The notes under the pieces: model-generated | What the model saw: only the letters and a program-made list of their open reading frames with translations | What the model was told of the DNA's origin: nothing | Database searches by the model: none | Shown here: piece by piece, positions 9,951-21,846 of the stretch | Layout of the letters: each line of letters opens with the position of its first letter | Position numbering within the stretch: position 1 is the stretch's first letter | Assembly (NCBI GenBank): GCA_023053575.1 | Contig: JAKZAP010000007.1 | Span: forward strand, 24,639,464-24,703,463 | DNA from: Branchinecta lynchi | Lineage: Eukaryota > Arthropoda > Branchiopoda > Anostraca > Branchinectidae | Reading direction: 5' to 3' | Length of the DNA: 64,000 nt | Translations under genes and position numbers: made by a program

Positions 9951-10599
9951 AAACTTAATTGGTCATAACACTTTATTTCTAAGTGAAAAGGTGTTATTCT
10001 TGAAAGTGTCACGTGCAATCTGTTATGAAACTTCAGACAGTGTAAACATATTAGGTATTGGAAGTTAAACAAAAAATAGTTCATCCCTTAATTTGACCCC
10101 CTCCCCCCCCCCCCCCCCCCCAGCTAAACACAAGGCTACAGAGCCCATCTGCAACTTTGACCTCTTCCTTGACTCAAACAATCCTCACACCAAGTTTTAT
10201 CAGATTACTTATCCTCTCTTACCCCTATCATTAGCTGTTAAAAGGAAATTGGTTCAACCCTTAATTTAAACCCCCTCCCCCCCTCCCTAAATGTGAACGT
10301 GACCTCTCCCTTCATCCAAAGAGTCCTCAGACTATGTTTCTTCAAAATATCTGATTCCCTTCGAGTGTTATCGTGCTGATAGACAGACGGACGGACAGAC
10401 GGACAACTTTTATGAAGTCATAACTATCCTTCCACTTACGGTTTGGGATCCCAAAAAGCACAGTGAATAGAGACCAAGCTACTAAACCAAAGATGCTAAA
10501 CTACAAGATACGCAGAAAATAGCTTACGTAACACGACTGAGACACAACAAATACACGTACAGACAAGTTAAAACTGCAAGCCTTCAAATGAAATTCACG

Positions 10600-10668
10600 G
10601 ACAGACGGACAACTTTGCGATGTCATAAGTATCCCTCCACTTACGTTTTGGGATCCCAAAAAAGAAGA
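10600..10668 (-). mobile_element. Family-A left-end fragment
   Basis: The fragment has GACAGACGGACAAC, GCGATGTCAT, then CACTTACGTTTTGGGATCCCA. This is the left terminus of family A in inverted orientation, with no arm or core attached. It lies head to head with the next copy. Confidence 0.65.
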
Positions 10669-10724
10669 GGGCACAGAATGACTAAAGTTTAAACATAGTT
10701 CGAGAAGGAAGATCCAAGGAAGTT

Positions 10725-12332
10725 TTTAGGATCCCAAAACGCAAGTGGAGGGATACGTCTGACATCCGTAAGATCCGTAAGATACGTCTGACAAACGTAA
10801 GTGGAGGGATACCTATGACATCGCAGAAGTTGTCTGTCCGTCCGTCCGTCTGTTAGCACGATAACTCTCGAAGGGGTTGAGATATTTTGTTCAAATTTGG
10901 CACAATGACTTGGGTCAAAGTACAGGTCAAATTCAAAGATGGACTCGGATTGATTGATCTCCTGATCTCCTGGCGTTGGTCAAAAGAGTTACTAAACCCT
11001 TTGAGAAGATCAAGAGGCGTTTAAAAGGATTAAAACAACTAAGTATATCATCATGTGGACGTTTAGATATATCGGAAGAAGAAATCATCGGCCAGTTTGA
11101 CATTTTTTGGTGTCAGAAGCTTAATACTATTTAGCTCAGTTTCAGAATCTTCTAAGATCACTATAACGAATCTAGTATAATTTACAGCAGGTGTTGCTGT
11201 GGTCTGGTTTACATCCTTAATTCTTTGGACTTACGGGAATTAACAAGAAAAAAACAGAAAACAAAATACTTAAAGAAATCGATAATGCAAATAATTAGTT
11301 TGACACATTTTCCATATGCTGCTACAATAAAAAACATTTTTTCAGATCCATAGTCAACTAAGGTCAGACTATGATCCCAGCCTTCCCATGTCGGAAACTT
11401 CCGAACCGCGCTACTAGATGACCCCAGCGGTCGGATCCAGTCATGGCTTCATCTTGGGTCTCAGGGTGGTCTAAACCTTACAATTGCTAGAATGTTTATG
11501 ATACAACTCCTTTAACAGAAGACTGTTTTAAACCTAGCGTACGTATTCTTTGGGTTTTGGATTGTCGGGGGGTTGAACTGACTGAACCCACACACAAGGA
11601 TTCACTTGCAAGTTCAGGCCAAGTCCGTAGATGGGTCCTATAGCCTTTTGTTTAGATACGAGGCGAGGAGTGGGTTTCGAAGTAAGGGGTAAAAACAAAT
11701 ATGTTGTGTAAGCTTATGAAGATGTCCGCTGAAGGGGTAAGGAGGCTCACTGAATCCATATTTGAACTTAGTTGTCTTGTGGGACAAATGATTCACCAAG
11801 AATGGCCAAAACTGGAAATTTGGTTGAAGCTCAAAGCTGTTTCTGAAGTCGATTAGAGATTCGGTATGGGGATAAGGAGACATGCTGAGTCGAATTTTGA
11901 ACTTTATTTCCATGACGGATAAGCTGGCAAAAATTTGCAAAAACATGAAAATTTGGATTGAAAGGTTTCGGCTCTCAGTGTCACTGGATCTTTTGCTCTG
12001 CATGCAGTTCGCCAGGAATGCTGCTAAATACAAGGAATCTGGTAAAAAAAAAATAAAAAAAGACCTTTTTGAAGTCGATTAGATATGAGAGAGTAAACAT
12101 GCTTGTGAATCCATATCTGAACTTCGTTTCCTCATTTGATTAGTTGTTTGGCTGTAAGCAAAACTTCAAAACGGTAACATTTTTTTTACATATTCAAGCG
12201 GTTGATAATGGATAAATAGCAAAAATGGTCTGACAAAGACTCGGAAATGTACAAAACTCGATTGTCTGGATCAAGAAGTCTGATAAACATTAAATTTTTG
12301 GGATCCCATCTAAACCTTTTGGTCTTGTTCTT
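10725..12332 (+). mobile_element. Family-A pearl-like element interrupted by repeat H
   Basis: The left end GGATCCCAAAACGCAAGTGG at 10731 is followed by GTCCGTCCGTCCGTC and ACGATAACTCTCGAAGG. The left arm breaks off near 10950 and resumes near 11598 (CAAGTTCAGGCCAAGTCCGT). Core units then lead to the right end GGGATCCCATCTAAACC at about 12300-12332. The core here is more diverged than in the 37.7 kb copy. A short internal duplication of the GTAAG segment near 10765-10800 is visible. Confidence 0.6.
10955..11590 (+). repeat. Dispersed repeat H (copy 1), inside family-A element
   Basis: This interval is the inverted counterpart of about 42960-43520. Shared phrases include GAAATCATCGGCCAGTTTGA, CTTACGGGAATTAACAAGAA and the complement of GATGAAGCCACGGCTCG. 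One frame at about 10976-11130 is open for about 50 codons and contains SEEEIIGQFDIF, which is also encoded by the other copy. It interrupts a family-A left arm, so it is probably itself mobile, but no termini were resolved. Confidence 0.5.
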
Positions 12333-12599
12333 AATGAGTACCCTTTTTCAGAAATTCAACATACAAAGTTTGACTTGGGGTTTCCTCAAGTAACAAAATG
12401 AATCCTGGGATTTCGGCTCTACATGTAGGACTCATAAGACTTTCAAAGAATTTCACACACCAAAAAGTTACATAACAATTTCCAACACATACGGTGCTGT
12501 ACTCTTTTCCCGAACAATACAGGAATGATAGGCTACTTGTTATAAATTGGAGGGATTCCCCACACACAAGTTGTAAACTGATTGCCTTGGCGTTACCGC

Positions 12600-12765
12600 G
12601 AGTTTGAATGTCCACGAAGGCATGAAATCGAAATTTCCACCGAATATCACACATCGAATCTTCAACAAACTAGGTAATGTACTTCGATGCTCGAATTCGG
12701 ATTTCCCAGAAAGTTAAGCACATTCTGACATTCGGTATTCATTGCTCATGATAGTACTCCCACCC
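12600..12765 (+). repeat. Short dispersed repeat, paired with 13370-13550
   Basis: ATTTCCCAGAAAGTTAAGCAC and ATTCGGTATTCATTGCTCAT recur in diverged form at about 13480-13545. They may be remnants of one tandem repeat or element that was split by the MITE at 12822-13027 and other sequence. No function was recognised. Confidence 0.4.
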
Positions 12766-12821
12766 CCCGCACAACATCCACACAAGTTGTAACATTTTGT
12801 ATTTTATTTTTATATAGTTGT

Positions 12822-13027
12822 CAAGGCCGTATCCTGGGGGGGGGGGGGCGTTGAACCCTGCCCCTGAAACATACAAAAATAATCATTTTATAGGCTTTTC
12901 ACTCTGGTCTATGTCTTTTTTGTACTGTTTTGTCCGACCCGCAGGCAACCCCCCCCCCCCCCCGGAATGCACCCCCCCCCCCCCCCTGAGCACCCTCCCC
13001 TGAAATAAATTCCTGGATACGGGTCGG
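12822..13027. mobile_element. hAT1 MITE with poly-C interior (copy 1)
   Basis: Termini CAAGGCCGTATCCTGG and CCTGGATACGGGTCGG are imperfect inverted repeats. The exact 8 bp duplication ATAGTTGT flanks it (12814-12821 and 13028-13035). The interior has a conserved ACATACAAAAATAATCATTT phrase and GTCCGACCCGCAGGCAA, bounded by long C/G homopolymers. An 8 bp duplication plus a CAGG-like terminus in sister copies indicates a non-autonomous hAT element. Confidence 0.85.
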
Positions 13028-13829
13028 ATAGTTGTTTAGATAATTGCATTTATTTCTTTCCCTTTTTATTTTTTGTTAAAGATGTAATTATGCTAAGTGA
13101 TTAAATTATTGAGTCCTGCCACAAACAAATCTGCATAAATTTTCACGTGGCAAGTCTGTTATGATATTGACTTTTTGTAAAATTCCGTTTATATGAAATC
13201 TGTGTCTCTTCCTCTGTTTAGATTTTGAGTTTTTGAGTTAGCATGTCCGGCAGAGCGAATGAAAGCGTATGACAAACTGTCATCGATTTTTTTGTTTTTG
13301 TTTAACTATACAAATTGACACTCTCAGAATTCGACAATTGTTTAAAGCTCCCCCCCCCCCCCCCCCCCCCGCGGCTCAAGCCTCCGTACTAAAGCATCAG
13401 AAAACCAAACTTCCACCGAATGTCCAAATATCGAAGCGTCAACCAAACTTAACTAATCAAGAACTCCAATGTTCAAACTTCCTCCACATTCCGATTTCCC
13501 AGAAAATTAACACCTTTTGGGATTCGGTATCCAGTGCTCATTTGACCACGGATCAATAGGATCTCGTAATTCACTCATTGTTGAAATTGGCAAAGGGCTT
13601 TCAAGATTTTGACGGAACGGGTTGCGGGGTTAAAGGGCGAGGTCCGACTGACCCAAAGCGCATGACATAATGAGAACACAAAAGGATAAAGGTTTATTGC
13701 CAAATATGGCCCTTTTCACAAAAGTATTTAATGAGTATGTTTTCAATGAAGTATGGATGTTTAAAAATGAATGTTTCCTGAGAGTACGAATTTTTAGTCC
13801 TAATCTCCTAATCTCCAAACCTAATCAAA

Positions 13830-14045
13830 AATTTGATTAGGTTTGCAATAGACCACAGAGCAAGGATCCTAGATTAGTGGGGATAATCTAAACATAGCCT
13901 TTTATTTTAAAATTGCAAATTTCTCTTATACCTTCCTCAACGTTACAAGAACTCCCGCACTATTTTAGAATTTGTATCGGTCGATCATTGCCCTATGTTA
14001 CGATCTATTGCCCCCTCTTCTATAAAACAGATAAAGTGAAGTATT
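13830..14045 (+). pseudogene. LINE ORF2 C-terminal fragment
   Basis: The frame beginning near 13914 reads CKFLLYLPQRYKNSRT and continues for about 30 residues to a stop near 14037. It resembles the same C-terminal segment of the LINE at 24.7 kb and the fragment at 9.7 kb. No polymerase motifs are present, so this is a short relic. Confidence 0.6.
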
Positions 14046-14280
14046 GAAGCAACTTGATTAGAATAAATATTTAAACTCAAAGAAACAGACAAGATTCCAT
14101 CAATCAATCAATTTTTGTATTACCCGTCAAGAAAAACAATCGAGGGCGTGACGGAGTATAAAAAAGAAAAAAAGAAAGAAAAAAGACGACACACGTAGCA
14201 AAACTTTACGCTACACACAGCACAAGCATAACTATACACGAAGAGGGAGGACTGAGTACACTGAAAAGCCGAAAGCCAGA

Positions 14281-14725
14281 AATGAAAAGCCAACTTATTT
14301 TTGTATTGTTTAACTGAATACACTGCACTATTAGGATTTTATTAAGGAATTTTTGTTTCACCATTTGCTCTAGTATAACATTCAGAATAACTATGGTCGT
14401 CCTGACAATGCAAATTTCTACTATGACGCGGAAAATTTGAATCTCAACACAAACACGGCTTTTCAGTGGCCAGTGATGAGCTCGCGGCAGGTAGCTCACT
14501 GCGTGAACACTTATTTTTCGTAAATCCGTTTCGCCAACATACGACACAGGTACAAGCGCATAGAGGTGCCACAAATCTGACAGCGAAATTCCACTTTACG
14601 AAAATCGATTACTGTTGAATATCGGAGCAACGAAGTAACGCGTTTTCATCGCTTCTTCAATCCCCCCTTTCAGCGAATTAGTGATGGGTAACTAGATTGT
14701 CCTAACTCAGCCCTTTTCAGTTACC
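14281..14725 (+). mobile_element. TTAA-type MITE (copy 2, eroded ends)
   Basis: It shares CTCTAGT..ACATTCAGAA, TACTATGACGCGG and AATCTCAACACAA with copies at 8.3 and 18.2 kb, in the same order. The left end has lost the first bases (begins AATGAAAAGCCAAC) and the right end reads CCCTTTTCAGTT before diverging. TTAA flanks cannot be seen. It lacks the hAT2-derived insert of copy 1 and so shows the ancestral interior. Confidence 0.65.
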
Positions 14726-15379
14726 ATTGATTTCATGAAACAGGTAGAGGACGAGTTTTACAATACCAACATTTAGTAGTTTGTTCTACTGAAATTTATT
14801 CCTGGTGGATCTGGCAAAAACTTACCAACTTCCGTCAATTCCGTATCAAAATGTTTCATAATTTCACGATAACCATGATTTTTTAAATGTCAAAACGAGG
14901 ATGAAGATCAACAGCCAAGAAAACTAAAATAAACAAAAAAAAACACCAAGAAACCAAAGATTAAAAATAAAAATTGAAAGAATTGAAAGCCTAAAATAAA
15001 GACAGCGAGCCACTCACCAATACCGGCGACTAACAATTATGATTGTTGTCGCTCGATACTAGCAAATGACTGCTGAAAGAAATTTCATTCCACAGGCAAG
15101 CGACCGTGACGAGTAGCTCGGGGCGTTACGTCATATTTCGTTTGATTTTAATAGCTGCTTCTCGTGCGCAAGCTATTTTTGATCTGAGGGGATGAGGACT
15201 TTATTTCAGTATATTCGTTGGCCTATAAAAACCGCAATTTCGTTGGTTTCTTCGTTGATTTTTTTTGAATTTCACGATACGGAAAGTTACGAAATCAAGA
15301 CTTTTCCACGCAGGATTGCAGATGGTTAAAGAATATTCATTCAATAATTCTGTGCAGAACCGATCAAATGGGTTGTCGG
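14726..15379. other. Unassigned interval
   Basis: No coding or repeat assignment. A small inverted pair occurs around ACAATTATGATTGTTGT (15029-15045). A-rich sequence is seen at 14880-14960. Confidence 0.3.
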
Positions 15380-15502
15380 CGAAACGTCCCCTTGCGAAAC
15401 GTCTCCGTGACAAAACGTCCCCACGACAAAAGCGTCCTATTGGCAAAACGTCCCCAATCGAAACGTCCCCTGGTGAAACGTCCTCATGGCAAAACGTACC
15501 CA
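15380..15502 (+). repeat. AAACGTCCCC minisatellite
   Basis: About eight imperfect units of 14-16 bp with core GAAACGTCCCC or AAAACGTCC. Unit length varies and the variable bases sit between the core motifs. The open frames across it on both strands are products of the repeat. I know of no function from sequence alone. Confidence 0.8.
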
Positions 15503-17670
15503 GCTATAGATGTTTTTTGTTTATCGCTGAGGGCCTATGAGATTACTGATTGCGTCATCAGTTCAGACTACAATGTTCTTGGAATACAACATTTTGAAAA
15601 ACACGACTGGTTGGATACTTCAACATTTAACCGACAGTGAAGAAACAAACTATTAGTGTTGCTCCCGGCTATGGCCATTTCCTAAAGAAAGCGCAAAATT
15701 GTCAGTTTTCGTCTTATCCTTTATTTAGTCGGTTTATTTATGTGTTTGTTTACGCTGCAATATAACTCATTGATCTCGCTTTTTTATATTTAATTTGGTG
15801 ATCTTTATTATTAAAGGATTTTATTAAAGGCTAAAACCCGTCTTACCTAGATTTACTGTGTCTCTCTACCTAACCCATCTTTCCATCCGCTTTCGTTTCC
15901 TCGCTTCCCATGTAATTTTATCCACGATAATGGCACTACGCAAATTTTTGCATTCCCCTTGTTTGACTCTCTTTCAGCCACAGGGGGCTTCCCCTTTCTC
16001 TGAGAAACATTTAAGTGCTCCTCGTTGTGGATGTTGCTTCAAACAACCAAGAATTGATCAGTTACGAGTCCATTGCAAAGCATATTACACTATATATTTT
16101 AAGCGAAAATAATACATTTATGAAGCAACTTCTATTTTATTTTTCACCCATTAGAAAACACAAGATTAAACAAGGATACGGTGAAAAAAAGAAAGCAGAA
16201 GAACGACAACATTACCCATCTACAAAATTAACCTGTTGAGAAAGAATGCTCTTCTATTCACGATTACCATTAGGCCTGTTGTTGAATCTAAACAAGCTAG
16301 CAAAGCGAAGTAAGGTTTCTGACAGTGTAAAATGGTCTCAAGCTGGAAAAGAAATTCTTGAAAAACAATTAAAGATTCGTCCTTAAATATCTAATTTTGT
16401 GAATTTTTTCCTTGAAAATTGCTTGGAGTTAAAGCTGGTGGGGTGATCGAGCCTGAAGAGGACCCTTGCCAAGAAGGGCCGAAATATAGTTCTAATCATA
16501 TGTAGCTGACGTATCAGTTTTACATTGTCAAATATGATTCACAAACAGCTTGGGCTGACCGATGTAGGTTAGGTAATTTGTTCACAACTACAACTCAATA
16601 ACTAAATATAGTAATAAACTATACAATCACTTCGACATAAAAGAAGAATGATAAAATAAAAATTTAAGAACCTGCTTTTAAAAAAATTCAAACCAGAAAC
16701 AAAAGTTGCTTCTATTTTACTATTTGCGCAAGGCAGCGAAGGTTTTTATTTAGAGAAAAGAAAATAAATATATCGAAGTCGGTGTTAATTAACTTTAGAT
16801 ATCCAAACGTCCTTTGTAGCGGTACCGCCATTTTCACGTTGTAGCAGATCGGGTGCTGGGTTGGAAAAAATATAAAGTTTGAAGAAAAGTTTTTTTGGAA
16901 AGGGGTAGAACCCCTAAGCTCACATGGCTGCGGACTTGACTAGTAAAAGAATGGATGATGAGAACTTGTCCCTCGGTCATTAAGGCGAAGAAAGCTCAGT
17001 GTTCCGTCAACACTAGGAACTAAATTTAATTAAGAGACCCGGAAGAAAGTTGGTTCACTTGCAAAAAAAAAAAAATCGGCAGTAGCTTCCCATTCCCATA
17101 CCACAACTTTTTCCTCTTCGTCAAACAACTAAGATTTTACCTGGTATTTTGTTTTGATTACTGTTTGGATATAGTTTTCAAATTGTTACGCTGCCACGTA
17201 GATTGACAGTGATTTAGTTTTTTGTCGTCTAGTTTATTCAGTTTTAGACTCTTCGAGTGTAATCTGAGAGAAAATAAACAAGAATAATAAAATAACGAAT
17301 AAATCAAGAAGATAAACGATCAGTTGGTTGACCACATACGGAGCGCGAACTACTGAAGCCGAATAAGAAGAATGACACTAAACCCGATAAACTTCAAGAT
17401 AGCCCTCAAAGAGGTGTTAAGAATCAGGGCGTCGCCCCCTATACCCATACTCAGTAGGGCACATATTTGATTCTTATCTTGTGTGGCCCTTAACGTCCAC
17501 CGGCCTCCTCCTGACTCGTATTCAAATTAATGCAGGGTTGACCTTGTCGTCGGTTGTTCCAATTAGCAGACTGGAATCGCCATGAAAAAAAATCAGCAGG
17601 CCGCCACGGGAAGCCGCTGTTCCTTTCACGAAGGAAGCTGATTCATCCTGCGCGCACACCGGGAGATCTG
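15503..17670. other. Mostly unassigned; contains inverted copy of repeat T
   Basis: The only matched segment is 16445-16560, the inverted partner of 1080-1200 (CCCTTGCCAAGAAGGGCCG and AGCTGACGTATCAG). Elsewhere I see only short, uninformative frames such as 15858-16112 and A/T-rich stretches. No splice-supported exon series or RNA gene was recognised. Confidence 0.4.
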
Positions 17671-17671
17671 G

Positions 17672-20600
17672 CAATGCTGCGTCAGTCCTAATTACGACAA
17701 TATTCAGAGTTGTGACAATGGAATAAACAAAGGGTTAGCAGCTTATTTTTGGCTGCGCATAGCCTTTTTCTTAGTCATGCATTGTGACGGCAGAACGATT
17801 ACTTCTAAAACAAGCAGTGCCTTCTTTACCCTTAGGTAAAGATACCTGCTACCTGCTGGGGGGGGCCAGGGGAAAAGAGGGGCCAAACGCCGGTGCAAAT
17901 TGTTGAGAAATCAGGATAAGGGTGCTAGCCTTGTTCATTACGACCGAGGTGTGACGAACTACGTTCCACCATCATTTACGTTACCGAAATTATGCTCAGA
18001 TGTGACCAGTGTGGCGACCAAGAATCGTGCGTGCTAATGTGATGGCGTTTTTATGTTTTTGTCTCATGGGTCCAAAAACCTAGAATGGCCTAAGGTCCAC
18101 CAAAGGTAAAAGACGGCACTGAAATCAAGATTATTTGGTAGTTGGTGCTTCTCAAAGTTTAACTGAAAAGCAACTTCTTTGTGTCATTTAATTGACTACA
18201 TTGAATAATTGGATTCTTGCTAAGCGATTTTTGTTCTCAATGTCGGCTCTAGTTAGACGTTCAGAATACCTGCGGCCGTTCTCGCAACGTAAGTTCTGTG
18301 GAGTGGAGAATTTTAGTCTCAACACAAATGCTGCTTTTCAGTGGGCAAAGGTTAAGCTTGGTGAAGACTGCTTGGTGCCTGAACAAACAAAAAATCACAA
18401 ATCTCTCTGTTAAGGCAAACAACACAGATACAAGCACATAGAGGTACCACAAATCACACGGAAATTCCATTATTTTAAATATCGATTATTCGTGAGTAGC
18501 GGAACAACGAAGTAACGCAACTAGACTGTCCTAGCCCTTTTCAGTTAAACTTTAAATATGTCAACTATTATTACTACAATATTCAAGAGTTGTGACATTA
18601 AATAAATAAAGGGTTAACAGCTTAGTTCGTAGGCTGAGTATAGCCGAAGACGGGATGCCTTCCGACGGCAGCACGACCACTCCCAACCAGGGTTGCCACA
18701 TCAAAAATATTTAGAGAGTGACTTTTGGCCCAAAACAGAGAGTGAATTAGGAGTGAAATTTATTTTCATGGAATGTTCATTTTTGGTCGGAATCGCCTCT
18801 GTAAAAATAACACATCTTAATTTTACTTTCATGAAAAAAACACTTGAAATTGGAATCCCCGCTGCAAAAACGACACATTTTGTCATTTTCTGAAATGGAG
18901 TGATTTTTATGTCCTACGTAGGACAAGAGTGACAAAAACAAAATAGAGTGACAATTCACACTATCGTGCGACATGTGGCAACCCCCCTCCCAACAAAAGA
19001 TGAGAGCCAATTTGGTGCATCTTGATTATGTCAATCCTAATTACGACAATTTCAAGAATTGGATCAATCGAATACATACAGCGTACGCAGCTTATTTCTT
19101 AGGTTCAGCACAACCGAAGACGTCATGCGTTCCGTGTTATCGAATCAGAAAGACTACTTCCAACAAGATATGTGAGATCATTTGGTAAGTTGTGCTTCTT
19201 AGTTATGTAAATCCCTATTATGATTGTGACAACGGAATAAAGAAAGGGTTAGCAGCTTATTTTCTAGGCTGGACACAGTCGAAGACTGTGCGTTCTGACG
19301 TCAGAACGACTACTTTTCAACAGGAAATGTGAGCTCATTTGGGGCTTGCTAATTATGTCAATCTTAATTACGACAATATTCAGATTCGCGATATTGAAAT
19401 ACGATAAAGGGTTCGCAGCTTATTTCGTAGGCTGAGCCTAGCCAAAGGCGTCATGCTTCCCGACAGTAGAACGAGATGAGAGCTAATTTGGTACATGGTG
19501 CTTGTTAATTATGTCAGTCCTAATTATGGCAATAACCATGAACGAAAATGGAACAAATAAAGGGTTAAAGCAGAATGGACACTTCTAATGCTTTACTTTG
19601 TATTAAATGCTTCACAAGTAAACATTTCCGACTTCCTTTAGAAGGCGCTAACAAAACCGGCCGTTTTCTTGTTATCCCTTGTCTTTACCTCTCTGGCATT
19701 TCGGCGATTCAAATCTTAGGAGCTGGGATATCGTGGCAGGAAATTCAAAAACTCCCAGCAATGCTTGATAGAAAAGGATATATTTGAGATGTCACCAAAG
19801 TCAAGCCGCAGATGCAGTTTATCTGATTGTTCTAGTGTTTCATGGCTTAAAGTGCCTATTAAAAGTTTTTCTTTGCGAAATAGTGTTATGAAGCTTGATT
19901 AGATTGCTTTATAAAATGTACCAGAATATGCAATAAGCTTAAAAAAATAACATAGCTAGAAAAATCATTCAAAAACAAATAACCTATTCAGATCTGAATT
20001 ATACAAGCTGATTTATGCATAAAATAAAGATCTACTAAGTATTATAAGAAAGATCACTTTTATCTTTGTCCAAGCTAGTAAATTGAGCATGTACTGGCCC
20101 AAAAAATTACGCTTTGAAATATCACAGAGAGGAAACTGTTGAAAAAGCTGCTGATCTAGGGGGTAAGCATTGTCCCTAGGCTGTTACAGAGTGGGACTGG
20201 GGTAGTTTGATGTGCCCATTGAACTTTAACAGCTTCTTTCGTAGACTGAGAATAGCCGAAGACGTCACGCGTTCTTCCATACGAACGAATACGTCTAACA
20301 AGGCAAGTGAGCTCATTTGGTGCTAATTGTTAATTATATAAGTCCTAATTATAACAATACTCAGAGGTGTGGCAATAGAATAAATAAAGGGTTAGCAGCT
20401 AGTGAGTTTGTGTGAGGATATGGTCCCACTCTTACTAACCTTGAACCCATCCTATGGAATAAATAAATCGTATTTTCTCTGCATCTCGTATAATATACAA
20501 ATCACTGTATATTATTTTATATTACATTTATATAGGTGGAATTAAAACAAGTCTTCCCTTCCAACAAGATATGTGAGCTCATTTGGTGCTCGTTTATTAC

Positions 20601-20790
20601 ATATAGGCCTATGATAGTTAAGACAATATTCAAAGTTGTGACAGTGAGTACATTACAGTAAGAAAAGTAAAGGGTTAGCAGCTTAGTTCATATGGACGAC
20701 AGCCGAAGGACATTCGTCAGGACTTCTTGGCTTCATGACTATATCTGACAAGATCTACGAGCTTATTTGGCACTTTCGGCTTGTTACTTC
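17672..20790 (+). repeat. Degenerate ~160 bp satellite
   Basis: Units contain, in order, AATTACGACAATATTCAGAG, AATAAAGGGTTAGCAGCTTA, GGCTGAG.ATAGCCGAAGACG and GTGAGCTCATTTGGTGCTTG. The AGGGTTAGCAGC phrase falls near 17731, 18610, 19083, 19246, 19407, 19561, 20387 and 20671. The clearest run (19083-19561) has a spacing of 154-163 bp. Units are diverged and interrupted by a TTAA MITE (18156-18551) and unrelated sequence (about 19600-20200). It may be the core of another pearl-like element whose ends are lost. Confidence 0.7.
18156..18551 (+). mobile_element. TTAA MITE (copy 3, inside satellite)
   Basis: The ends AGTTTAACTGAAAAG and CTTTTCAGTTAAACT are good inverted repeats. The right flank is TTAA (18552-18555) and the left flank is TCAA (18152-18155), one substitution from TTAA. 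The host satellite unit normally reads GGTGCTTGTTAATTATGTCA. Here the element divides GGTGCTTCTCAA from TTAAATATGTCA, so the TTAA of the satellite was the target and was duplicated. It is non-coding. Confidence 0.8.
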
Positions 20791-21846
20791 TAAGTTATAC
20801 CAATTTCGAGCTTTATGCTTGTTACTTCTAACTTATACCAATTCGGAACCCAAGAAAACGTAATCGAACTTGGACATTGATACTTCTCTAAGGTGATACA
20901 TGCTACTTATTACTTCGTTTATTCGTTTCAGCGTTGGGGAGTAATGCAACATTGCCCTTGAAGTTTCAGAGTGCAAATACATGCATATAATGTGGAAGGC
21001 CTTATGCAACATAAACTTAAAAGCTCGCAGAAACAGGTAATGATTATAGTTTTCAGTTGATAGAAAGTGCCCTAAAGTTCAGAGAAAAGAAATTGCAAAC
21101 TTAAAATATTAGGGTATTGGTATACTGCATACGTATCTTCGTTTAGTAGGGATGCATTGAACTCATATTTTTTCTTGTGTATAGGGCCCTCAGATTTAAA
21201 CACAATATTTGATTACATTACTATTTGCGAGTTGTTTATTTTATTGTGAGTTGATTCGTACAGGTATTCTAATGTATATTTTTTTTTGTTAAACTGTTTT
21301 TACTTGGTCCGCTGAAGCGGAATGAAATAAACGAATTTAAGAATCGTTCGAGAAAATATAAATGAACGAAAGTTATTATGACCTACTCAGAAGACAAATA
21401 TGGTCGGTAATGCTTGATTGTGAGCGGCATAACAGTTTGAACCACTTTTTCAATTTTTGGTTAAAAACAATTATAAATACATTAAAGGTAATCTTAATTT
21501 AAAAAATATTAAAAATATTTGATTTCTTTTAAAATCTTGTTTGACGAAAACACTCAATGCACTTTTTTAATAGGCGAACGTCTCAAAATTAACTTTTTTA
21601 GTTTTAGTTTATGTTGTGGGACTTGTGGGACGACGTGAAGATGTTCTGTAACGAATATGCTTTTGAGTTTCAAGAAACAGCAGCGAAAAAATGCGAAGTC
21701 GAGAACCGAAATAGGTCGGAAACATCCCTTTTTTTTACAAAGTGAATATCAGATATTCCCCTTAGAAATTAAGACAGTTCTAAACACCTTATTTGAAAAG
21801 AACTCACTCGTTTTATGGCAGTATTTAATTAGAGCAAGAACTGTAA
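20791..21846. other. Unassigned AT-rich interval
   Basis: A near-tandem pair of GCTTGTTACTTCTAA..TTATACCAATT phrases occurs at about 20778-20840. Nothing else was recognised, and no frame is long enough to support a gene. Confidence 0.3.

Larger units (their letters stand above)
9046..10042. mobile_element. TA-flanked TIR element with nested hairpin and LINE fragment
   Basis: The left arm (9046-9137) and right arm (9951-10042) are inverted copies of ~92 bp, with outer edges CACTTTCAGAAGTTTCATAA and the complement of CACTGTCTGAAGTTTCATAA. TA lies immediately outside both ends (9044-9045, 10043-10044), and the flanking family-A element resumes on each side. Between the arms are a second hairpin element (9140-9336) and a LINE 3' fragment (9365-9950). 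TA flanks suggest Tc1/mariner-type insertion; no transposase is present. Confidence 0.6.
7608..10460 (-). mobile_element. Family-A pearl-like element (full length, with nested insertions)
   Basis: Read on the minus strand, the left end is at 10460 (GGGATCCCAAACCGTAAGTG followed by GTCCGTC microsatellite near 10390-10410). Then come the left arm with C-rich tracts, core units with GGATTCCGGGCGAACTACTTG, and the right end at 7608-7650 (AAGACCAAAGGTTTCGATGGG, complement of the right terminus). The core is interrupted by a TTAA MITE at 8265-8822 and by a TA-flanked element at 9046-10042. Sequence on either side of each insertion joins up with the uninterrupted copies at 37.7-39.2 and 45.6-46.8 kb. 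No transposase is encoded. Confidence 0.7.
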
